Shown here one piece after another: positions 36,401-48,400 of a DNA stretch of 64,000 nt; within the stretch, counting starts at the first letter, position 1; each line of letters begins with the position of its first letter. The stretch lies in assembly GCA_022829145.1 (NCBI GenBank), contig CM040747.1, positions 38,704,052 through 38,768,051 on the forward strand, written 5' to 3'. The notes under the pieces are model-generated. The model saw only the letters and a list, made by a program, of their open reading frames with translations. It made no database searches and had not been told where the DNA came from. Both the position numbers and the translations under genes were made by a program. The DNA is from Albula goreensis. Taxonomy: Eukaryota; Chordata; Actinopteri; Albuliformes; Albulidae.

Positions 36401-39400
36401 AGGTACTGGGAAAAATCACTCAATTCCAAAGAATTACTGAGCACTTTCCATCCAGCATATTATGAGAGTTTGAGGATAAGGAGACTGTGATACCTTTGGA
36501 TGCTGAGCACATTGACCCAGAACCTGGTAAATGCTGGACTGTGATGCCAGTACAGGAGCAGGACACGTCAGGGCCAGTTGGAAGTGGCAAAGTGAATACA
36601 GAATTTGGAAATACTTTGGTTTCACACCAGTTTATCATAATTGTTTGTACAACTAAAAATATGGACCACAGTAAAATTGAAAATGAGCTTTTCTAGCTGT
36701 TGCAACTTTGAGAAAAGAATATTGCACTGATTTACTCAAGCCAAAGAAAAAACACTGTGGAAAAGGTAGCTGGGCCATTAGCCCCAATTCTGACAGAACT
36801 GAATAGAGGAAAAGGGGCTATTTGGGTCAGAAGCACAGCTGTAGAACTGTCAAACTTGAGCAGGAAATCTTATTCTCAGGTGTGAAGTGCTGCAGTTGGA
36901 GAGTGTAGCACAGACATCTTCCTCAGAACATTGTAGATCTTACAATCCTCATTATCACTCTTTGTCAGTGAGCACTATCAATACTACATTTAAAATATTA
37001 AGTGTTAAATATTAACACATCACCTCTTTCTTTCAGACTTGGCAGTTGTGGTCTTACAAAGAAGTCCTGTGAAATTGTGGCCTCAGCTCTCCAGTCATCA
37101 AACTCACCCCTGAGAGAGCTGGACCTCAGCTACAATAACCTGGGAGATTCAGGACTGAAGCTGCTCTGTGCCGGACTGAAGAGTCCAAACTGTAAACTAC
37201 AGACACTGGACCTCAGCTACAACAACCTGGGAGATTCAGGACTGAAGCTGCTCTGTGCCGGACTGGAGAGTCCAAACTGTCAACTACAGACACTGGGGTG
37301 AGTAGTGCTGTGTAATTTGTGACTTTTTGTAAATAGTTGGTGATTATGGCTCCATACAGAGAAACCTTAAACAGCTCCTTCTCTCAATCAAACTTCTCCT
37401 CTCTCTAGGCTTGCTTCCTTTGTCCTCATTGGTCCCATCCCTCTCTTCTTACTCCTCTATCACAGATATTTCAAATGATATAGGGTTACATAGAATTTTC
37501 TGGCACACGGCATAGGATTGTATATTTGTGAACTGGGTAATTCAGTTGTACAGTGCCACAGAATGAATTTATGCTAGATATATGACATTGACAGTGAGAG
37601 TATAATCATCCTTCAAAATGTGGGTATTTATACAGACTATACTGAAGTATCAAAAGGCTTTCCAGGTACTGGGAAAAATCACTCAATTCCAAAGAATTAC
37701 TGGGCACTTTCCATCCAGCATATTATGAGAGTTTGAGGATAAGGAGACTGTGATACCTTTGGATGCTGAGCACATTGACCCAGAACCTGGTAAATGCTGG
37801 ACTGTGATGCCAGTACAGGAGCAGGAGATGCCAGTTGAAGCCAGCAACGTGAACACAGAATTTGGAAGTACTTAGATTTCACGCCAGTTTATCATTGTTG
37901 TTTGTACAAATAAATACTGTAAGGACCACAGTAAAATCGAAAATGAGCTTTTTTAGCAGTTGCAACTTTGGTTGTAAATCAGTGCATTATTCATTTTTCA
38001 AAGAATTAAGATGAACATGGTCTAAGATGCATGAAGTACAAAAAAAAATGATTTTTATTGTGTTTTCTGAATCAGATGATTGTGATTTATAATTGTCATC
38101 ACAAAATTCTGCAAAATAATTGGGATTATAATTTTATCCATTATCATTTAGCTCTGAAGTTCAGGCCAGTAAGTTGAACAGAAGAAACTGTGAATGTTCT
38201 GAAATGCAGACCTGATTATAAACAAGCTCTGAAACTGACTGATGCCTGAAAACAGGGGAAGCAGACTGTAGTAGCCAAGAATATTGATTGCTTTTTGGTT
38301 CTGTTATTTTGTCTTCAATTGTTTCAGAGAATGGCAGGCAAGTATCAGAGAGTAAATATTTGTGTTTCTTATCTGAGCACTTTCATTGTGTTTAACGTTA
38401 AAAAAAATATTTTAGTTTCCTGCTGATGGCTCAGTGATATGCACTGTTTTGACATTGGTGTTCCTACGTTGGGGTTTTTTGGTAAAATTCATAAAACCAA
38501 AAACTATCAAAGTTTGGTCACAGGTCATTGAGAAATGATCACCATCAGAACAGACACACTGCACTGCTGATCAGATGTGAACTAAAAACCCCATTGCCTT
38601 CCTGTGACTACTCCTGTGAACCTTTATCTGTGTAATAATGTTTGCTTTTTTACCCTCATTGGAAGGAAATACAAACTTCTCACAACATGTCAATCTAACT
38701 CACTCTTCACTCTAAAGGCTGGAATTTGCTTTAATAATGAAATACAGTATAAAGGGATCTGATAACTCCATCCTTAGCCCTGCTGTCCACACTTGGCTCA
38801 GGGGCATGAGTAGGGCCATGAGTGAGGCTTAAAGCCCAGAGTTAGCCTGAAAAAGACTGTGGAAAAGGTATCTGGGCCATTTGCCCCAAATTCTGACAGA
38901 ACTGAACAGAGGAAAAGGGGCTATTTGAGTCAGAAGCACAGCTGTAGAACTGTCAGACTTGAGCTGGACATCTTATTCTCAGGTGTAAAGTGCTGCAGTT
39001 GGAGAGTGTAGCACAGACATCTTCATCAGAGCATTGTAGATCTTACAATCCTCAATATCACTCTTTATCAGTGAGCACTATCAACGCTACATTTAAAATA
39101 TTTAGTGTTAAATATTTACACATCACCTCTTTCTTTCAGACTCAGCAGCTGTGGTCTTACAGAGGAGTCCTGTGAAATTATGGCCTCAGCTCTTCAGTCA
39201 TCAAACTCAGCCGTGAGAGAGCTGGACCTCAGCTACAATAACCTGGGAGATTCAGGAGTGAAGCTGCTCTCTGCTGGGCTGAAGAGTCCAAACTGTAAAC
39301 TACAGACACTGAGGTGAGTAGTGCTGTGTACTTTGTTACTTTTAGTAAATAGTTGGTGATTTAACTCCAAACAGAGAAACGTTAAACAGCTCCTTCTCTC

Positions 39401-42400
39401 AATCAAACTTCTCTTCTCTCCAGCCTTCCTTCCTTTGTCCACATTGATCCCATCCCTCTCTTCTTACTCCTTTATCACAGCAAAGTAAAGCAGGATAAAA
39501 CCCCATGAGTCACACTTATGACAGCCAAAATGGATGTACATTTGGAGTTACCAGTTAAAAGCGGAATTGGGCATGGTACGACCCTCTTTGTTGTTGGTAA
39601 GCCCTAAGATTCCCCCAAATGTAGAATCCTTTCATAAACATGCCCAACCACAGGGGGCTATCACCTGTCTCTCTCCGTCTGGCTCCTTCCCCTTCTGGAG
39701 CACAGGTATGTCTGTGTGCGTGCGTGCGTGCGTGTGAGCGAGCGAGCGAACAGGTTCACAAACTATCCTGGAGTTACTCGTTAGAACACCTGCAGAGCCT
39801 GCAGCATGTAGGTAGGAGATAGTTTGTCGGACGTGGCGTGCCCTTTTCTTGGTGATCGTATCAGCACTGAAGCTCTAATAATTTGCAGAGCTTTACATGG
39901 GGAGAGGGAGATTAGACCCTGATTAGATAGCTATTCTATCATTCCCTGATGAGTATCTTTGTGAATTTTCCCATTTTCTGAGCAATCAATAATTAATTTG
40001 AACAACATTCTCCAGGCTCATATTTCAAACATTAGGCAGCACATCATTTCAAGGTGCTTTATTGGCATGACATGGGCTGTGTTGCCAAAGCAAATGATAC
40101 AGTTAACACAATAACAGAACAATTAACACAAATAATAACAGGGGAAAAAGGAACAAATATGAATCCATACAATGAATGGATTAACTAACATTTATACATT
40201 TATTACAATCCTGCACTGGTGACAGGTTGCTACATATAGAGCAGCCAGGGAGGCTGTGTGTCCTTCACCCAGTAAGATTGGTAATTGTCTCTCCACAGAG
40301 AGTGTTTCAAAATTTGGATATATTCTTTTAAAATTTTCAAAGAAGTCTTTGTGAATTTTTGTGTAATTTGTGCAGTATAGGAGGAAGTGTAGCTCTGTCT
40401 CAGCCTCACCTGTCTCACAGTGATCACATATCCTCTCCTCTTTAGGGTGCCAGGTTTGCTTGTGTCTGCCTGTTTCAATGGCCAGGCTGTGAGCACTTAG
40501 TCTGTATTTGGTTTGGATCTGTCTGCTGTATATCTCTGAAAGTGGAGAGATATTCTGCCAGTTTTGTGATTTCTGCTTAATGTTGTGTAGCAATTTAATT
40601 TGTGGTTTTTTCATTTTCTTCCAATGTTCCAAATAAGAATCTTTTATTTATTAATTGGCTGATTTTAATTGAAGCAGTGCTGGTCTGAAGCATGCCATAG
40701 TTGGTATTGTTAGTTATTTGGTTTGTTAGTTTCATGGCCAGCTGACTGAGAGGACTTCTATTGGGGCGTAGCTCTTGGGATAGGAAGGCGTTTTATTGGA
40801 GGGAATTTGGTTTGTTTGTTTTCAGATGAATCCATAATTTTAATGCTCTTTTCCGAATGTTAATAATCAAAGGGTAACGGCTTAATTATGCCCTGCATGC
40901 ATTAATTGGTGTGTTTCGGTGGACCTGGAGTATATTTTTGTAAAATTCAGGATTTCCACTGGGTTTTTGTCCCATTGTGAGTAGTCTGGACGGCTAAGTG
41001 GACCCCATACCTCACAGCACAATACAGCACAATTGGCTGTAAGATGCTGTCAATTATTTTTAACTAGATTTTTATAGGTAATTTCATCTTGTAAAATGTT
41101 CTTTTTATGGCATAGAATGCTCTTTTGGCTTTGTCTTTTTGTGCGTTCACTGCTAAGTTAAAGCTCCCCGATGCATTGATTTTCAGACCAAGGTATTTGT
41201 AATTTGTGGTAAGTTCCAATACTGTGTTGCAGAAGGTGAAACTGTATCTGCTTTTCTGAGACCTGGGGCCTCATTTATAAACCGTGCGTACGCACAAAAA
41301 CCGCTCCAAAACGTGCGTATGCCGATTTTCACGCACAATTTGGGATTTATAAAACTTCTACTTGACGTGAGAATGTGCGTACCGGTACGATAAGTTTGAC
41401 CCATGCGTACGCACATTTAGGGCACATATTTGCTCTAAATAGCACACCCTAGAGACCACTAGAAATTTGCACTATAGTTTCCTTTTTCTTGACGATTAAT
41501 TAGGATCACATTATTATTCGTAACCAATGTTGTTTTGGCCATAAATGATAAATTAACAGATTAAGAGACATGAACAATCAGCAATCACTAACAATCATGA
41601 TTAGTCAATGTATTTTGTTCACATTAATAGACTTAAAGCGTGTGAAGATAGCAAGACAGCATAACCATGGCTGCCTTTTCAATGAGGATATTGTGAACTG
41701 AATGGTGCAACCAAACGTGTCTTCAGGGACTGTTCCGACTTTTTTTTTTTTTTTTTTTGCCCACGATGACGACTGGCTCATGAGTCGATTTCGCTTAACA
41801 TGACTGCACTCTTGGAACTCTGTGCTGATCTGGGGCCGGTGCTGGAGCGCCCTACACATAGCAACCATTCAATACCTGCCTATCTGAAAATCCTGTCAAC
41901 TCTGGGGTTCTTGGCCACGGGGAGTGTCCAGCGGGAAATAGTGGACCGGTCGTGTATATCCCAGACTCTCATTCAGTCATGTCATACCATGGATGGTCCT
42001 TGAGTTCGATATATCAAATTCCACTATACAGAGAAAACATCAAAAAACAATTTGCAGCGATGACCGGTTTTCCCTTTGTAACCGGTGCAATCGACTGCTC
42101 TCACATTGCAATAAGGGCGCAGTCAGTGTATGAATAGGTGTACGTAAATCATAAGAATCTCCATTTAATAAACGTGCAATTGATTTGCGATACACAAATT
42201 ACACCGACATTATGTGGTTGCCCGATGGCCAGGGTCTCGTCGTGATTCGTTCACTCTGATGAACAGTAAAGTTGGAAATCAACTCCGATAATTGTAGCCA
42301 GCCACTCATTGACGGAGCTCAGTGGTGGCACCCTCCATATACTTGCCCATATACTTGCAGTTGGGCAAGTAGAAGCCTGTTTGCCTCAAGCTTGATGTCG

Positions 42401-45400
42401 GACCATCTTTTATTGATTTTGATCTGCGTGCGGCTCTCTATACCTGAGAAACTGACAGCCACGGTAACCTCCTGCAATGCATGGTGTTTTTGTATTTGCT
42501 ACCCCGGTGCCGTGGCCACCTGAAATTATACTTTTTCTAATCTCTGTTTAGGAGACTAAAGCTTCGATCTCGCAGCTTCTTTCGCAGTTTCTTTCCCCCC
42601 CTGTTCACTGCCATTGTTGCATTTAAAATGTTTTGCTCTGTTCTACACATTATTTATAGATCTTACCTAATTGATTTTGATTTCCAGAGCATCATATGCT
42701 TAAATGTGGGCGTTTCAGGGTGTGGTTGTGGCGCGCGTTCACGCACGCACAATTGTAGGATTAGTTGTGATTTATAACAGAGACATGCATATGTGTTGTG
42801 TACGCAAGTTTTATAAATCAGAAATTTTTTTTGCGTACGCAAACTCGTAGGTTTTGGCGTACGTAACTATTTAGGCACGAAAGTACGCAAAGTTTTAAAA
42901 ATGAGGGCTGGGATATATCCGACCGGTCCGCTATTTCCCGCTGGACACTCCCCGTAGCTGAAAATCCACACAGGATTTTCAGATGGGCAGGTATTGAATG
43001 GTTTCTACGTGTAGGGCGCTCCAGCATCGGCCTCAATTCAGCACAGAGTTCCAAGAGTACAGTTATGTTAAATAAATCGACTCATGAGCCAATCGTCATC
43101 GTGGGCAAAAAAAAAAGTCGGAGCAGTCCCTGAAAACACGTTCCGTCGCAACATTCAGTTCACAATATCCTCATATTGCCAAGGCAGCCATGGTCATGCT
43201 GTCTTGCTATCCTTACACGTTTTAAGTCTATTAATGTGAACAAAATACATTGACAAATAATGATTATTAGTGATTGCTGATAAATCTGTTAATTTATCAT
43301 TTATGGCCAAAACAACATTGGTTACGAATAATAATGGGATCCTAATTAATTATCAGGAAAAAGGAAAATATAGTGCAAATTTCATTTGGTCTTTAGGGTT
43401 TGCTATTTAGAGCAAATATGTGCCCTAAATGTGCGTACGCATGGGTCAAACGTATCGTACCGGTACGCACATTCTCACGTCAAGTAGAAGTTTTATAAAT
43501 CCCAAATTGTGCATGAAAATCGGCGTACGCACGTTTGGAGCGTTTTTTGTGTGTACGCACGGTTTATAAATGAGGCCCCTGGTCTTTTTCTAGAATATCA
43601 TTATTTTGGTCTTTTTTAAGTTTACTGCCAGGGCCCCGGGCAGGTAGAATTTTTCTAAGATGGCCAGGTTCTGTGGCCATCAGTTTGTTCATAGGATCCG
43701 AAGAAATTTCACGAGTGCTCTAAACTGTTCGTATTGCGTGCGTAAATGGAAAAACACAGCTGTAAAGCTTGTTTTTCGTGTTGTTGCTTTTAATTTTCCA
43801 TTCACTCATTTTTTATTTGATTAAAAATGAGTAGCAAATTATTTGGCAGTAATATCATGACATTATAACGGTTCAAAGTGTTATATAAAATCACTATTGG
43901 ATTCAACATTAAAACAGGTCATTCGGCTTCATTTGTGTAATCCTGATTAATCAAATTACTTAGTATGCTTGCCAAAGGCGCAAACTACTGTTCCTCTGTA
44001 GAATCTTTACTTCTTCTTCTTCTTCTTAATATTAGTATTCCTGGTTCTTCCGGACGTATCTCCCCCAACAGTTTTTAAGGTAGACATACCGAACTTGGCG
44101 TGAATATACTGGTCAGGTTGCTTGTATTTTTCTGAGCTATAGATTCATACTTTTTAAACTTCAAATCTTAAAAAAAACGCCTTCATTTACTTCACATTGG
44201 TGGAGTGTTGAGCGTGTTCATGTGGCTAATGTTACTAAGCAACAATTATAACTGCTCCTGCAATTTTAAGGTTGTTGAAAAATTATCCAAAGAATTATGC
44301 TTGCCGGTTAGCTACCTTACCGGACTTGACATTTTGAAATAACTTTCTGGATATAATGACACTGCAATGCTGGTCAGGTATAATGATCTTAAATGTCAAT
44401 TTCAGGTTTTGAACAGAAAGTTCTGCTGTTCTTTGACTGCTTCTAGTACTCCTGCTGCTACTACGTCAGTTCTTAGTGTACCTACTAAACGTTTTAATAT
44501 ACTAATAATAAGTATATTAGTAATTAAAACTTCTACTAGGTACCCAGCACACTCTTCAAGTCCTCGGCAAGCAAATAGAGTTTCTTCTGGAACTCTATAT
44601 CTAGTTATTGTTTGGAATTTTACATGAATTCCATAAAACACGCTCATGACGTTTACTGTAAATAAGGAGCAGAAACCATTGCTAAGGTCTTCATTGCTAT
44701 GGCTGACCTCGCTCTATTCGTTTTAAGAGAATTTTAAGCAGTCAACACGTCTCTGAAACAGCGCAAAAATAGGACTGTCATAATACATTTACATTATTTA
44801 ATCAACATACGTTCTTATACGATTTGACTAATATAGCCAGCTGATTGGGCCATTTACTGTATAATTTGCGATCTAATTTTCTTCTGTGTTTGTTTGAAAA
44901 ATAAATCTAAATATTACAATCATCGTTATTTTAATACAAGGTAAAATGACGTTAGAGAGGGACTGCAGAGTGGAGGGAAAGGCAAGGGAGGGCACACAAT
45001 TATGGAGGATCCTAATTACGTAATAGTTCTAATTTGAACTAATTATTTAACTAGGGATTTGTTCCAAGTTGATTTAGGAAAAACATGACTGTCTCAACGA
45101 TGTATTTCATGTGTCATTACCACTTTGGCCAACCGTGCCCCCTCGCGGGTCCAGGTGCAGCTGGCCCCCAGGATTTATGGCAACGATAAGGCTGGTATAC
45201 AAAAATTTACCTTCAGAATTGGAGAGTGATTGATCCAAGACCAGGGAAAACAGATCGCGGTCACCCTCCACTGTATTTCCAGTTAACGACGTCTCTCCAA
45301 TAATCCGCCACCAGTTTCATGTCAAACCATTTTCCTTTAACCTGCTGCAGCATACGCGGAACTTTTGACACCAAATTTACTGCAGTTATTTCTTGCCAGG

Positions 45401-48400
45401 CTTTTGGCCCCGACACTAAACTACTTACACTTCTGAACAAAGTATTTTTTTTTTTATTCTATTTCCATAAACAAAACTTCATTCGCCACTTCAGAACTGT
45501 TTTTTTCTTCTTCTGCCTTTACTCTGCCACCTCTTTACATTACCAGCAATGGGATTTCAAGCTCCTTATATGGTATTTCAGGGGCGTCGATTTATGCTTA
45601 TCGAAAATTTTGTGAACGTGCTTGTCATTTATGATTGATTGGTATTTATCAACATACGGACGAAATACGAACAAATGATGTGTTTACGCATGTTTGATAT
45701 ATCCGTTATGTTAGTTCGTAGCCATTGACACATAAATTTACACACAGTTTAAATATTGATGAATGAGGCCCACTGAGTGACGAATTCTGGTCTTTGTCAC
45801 TTTTCACTGCACAGTTGTTTTCTAAATAGAATGATTTAATGATGTCATATACTTTACCCCCAATACCACTTTGAAGTATTCTATAACTTAATCCCTGGTG
45901 TCAAATAGAATCAAATGCTTTTTGAAAGTCAAAGTATGGAAAGATGTTTCCTTTGTTAATTTGGTGAACATGTTTGTCTATGAGGGTGTATAGGGTGTAA
46001 ATATGATCTGTTGTGTGATGTTTTGGGAGGAATCCAGTTTGACTCAAGACACTGTGCTCGGAAAGGAAGTTTATAATTCGTGAATTAAGGATGCTACAAA
46101 ATAACTTCCCCAGATTACTGCTTACACAGATGCCTCGGTAATTATTGGGGTCTAATTTATCTCCACTCTTATAAATTGAGGATATAAGCCCTTGGTTCCA
46201 GGTGTCAGGGAGCAGCCAGTACTTGGTGATAGACTGAATAATTTCAGTAGGGCCTCTTGTATAAAATGGTTATTATTATTTCAGCATCTCATTATTTATG
46301 TAGTCAAAACCACAAGGCTTTCCTAGTTTTAGTTTTTCCTAGTTGTCTCTTACAGTGATTTGAATGATTAAGGGTGATTAATAATACCAATAATGAATAA
46401 CAATGCTTTTCTTCAAGTTTTTGTGGAATTGTCTATGTGTTACCAAAGGGAATTCACAGCCACAGCCACAGTGTGAGCTTTGCTTGCTGTAACTTCATTC
46501 AACTGCAGTAGACAGTGGTGTTTGAGAACATGTCCATCTAGTGGTGAATGTGGGAAGTGCAATGATTTAAGTTTGAAGCTGCTTGGATAGGGGCCCCTTT
46601 ATCTGTTTTGTCAGGGGCCTCACTCCCTCCTTCTTCTCCAGGGGCCCCACTCTCTGCCTGTTTTCTAAAAACTGAGTAGCATTTTTCATTCTAAAAAAAC
46701 ACATTTCATACAGCCAGATTATATTATCACAAAATATTGAATATGCAAAAATCTATCCTGACACATGAGGGCACCACAAAATGTAGAGTAAATGTGTTAT
46801 TCAGCACATGGGAAGCAGAAAATATGAGGATAATGCTATTCCTCACAGTTAAATGCAGGTGAAGTGTATATAGAGCAAGAACAAACAGATCGCACAATAT
46901 GTTCATCATCAACAGTCCCAGCACAAGGCACCTATTAAAAGTGATCAATCTCATAAAATGACTTAAGCCATAACCTTTAATTTCAAAAATGTATTTAAAT
47001 TACAATATTAATGGCAAACCAACAGGAATTACCATCCCCTTTTAACAATACAATTATTGATAATTAGTATTGAGAATCTAACCAGTTTCTGAAGGCTTTG
47101 TTCTATGAATAGAATGGCTACAGTCAATGTTTATGTGAACAACCAGTCATATCCAATCATTCAATGACAAGCAGTCATAAATACAAATCTGCATTATTCA
47201 GAATGATAAAAATGATAAAAATATGTGTATGAAAGTGAATCTGAGTGTGTGTAGATGACTTAGTCAGAACACAAATAGAGTGTGTGTGTGTGTGTGTTTT
47301 CTCCACAGGCAGGGATGGTGTACATTTATTGTGTGTGTGTGTGTGTTCTCTCCACAGGCTGGGTTGGTGTATATTTACAGTGTGTGTGTGTTCTCTCCAC
47401 AGGCTGGGTTGGTGTATATTTACAGTGTATGTATGTTCTCTCCACAGGCTGGGTTGGTGTATATTTATTGTGTGTGTGTGTGTGTGTGTTCTCTCCACAG
47501 GCTGGGTTGGTGTATATATAGTGTGTGTTCTCTCCACAGGCTGGGTTGGTGTATATTTACAGTGTGTGTGTGTGTTCTCTCCACAGTCTGGGTTGGTGTA
47601 TATTTATTGTGTGTGTGTGTGTTCTCTCCACAGGCTGGGTTGCTGTAATCTCACAGAGGGCTGCTGTGATGATCTGGCCTCAGTCCTGTATTCTCCCCAC
47701 TCAGAGCTGAGAGATCTGGAGCTCAGAGACAACGAGCTGCAGGATTCAGGAGTGAGAGCGCTCTCTGCTGGACTGGAGGACCCACTCTGTAAACTGCAGA
47801 GACTGGGGTGAGTAACAAACTCAAACCCCCTCTTTGATGAAGGGCTCAAATGTGACTAAATATCCCAATAATATTAACAATGACTCAGGCTAACGCTTCC
47901 TGTTCTCTTTGTGCAGTCAGTCTGTGATGTTAAAATGTGTGTTTTTCCAACAGCTGCTGTTCGGAATAGCAATTACAGTGTTCATAAGGGAATAAAATAC
48001 TGAATTGTTACTTTTGAAAATTATGAATTCAGTATTACAATATGAATTACATACCTTTAAATACAGAAAACAAAGAAGTAAATGAGTCAGTCCCACTCAT
48101 TAAAATAATGATAATAAGGTGTATACTACTAATTCCACAGCCCTGTCATTTTATATTCAGATTCTGTAAGGTGTTTAACACACTGCTTTGTGTTTGATAA
48201 TGATAATCACCAATTCCACAGCCCTGTTATTTTATATTCAGATTCTGTAAGGTGTGTTTGTCCAGAGCTGGTCTCCTTCTCTCTGCAGGCTGTCAGGCTG
48301 TCGAGTCACAGAGAGAGGTTGTGATTCTCTGGCTTCAGCTCTGCGTTCAAACCCGTCACACCTGAGAGAGCTGGATCTGAGCTACAATCACCCAGGAGAC

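Larger units (their letters stand above)
35830..37480 (+). repeat. Plus-strand partner of the inverted duplication at 1-2530
   Basis: Contains, in order, the sequence around TGACAGCGCTCTCTAG, gag-like relic copy 2 (about 36290-36600), the first LRR exon and the start of relic copy 3. The minus-strand block at 1-2530 has the same order. The sub-block 36750-37480 is also tandemly repeated at 38850-39480 around the next LRR exon. Confidence 0.85.
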
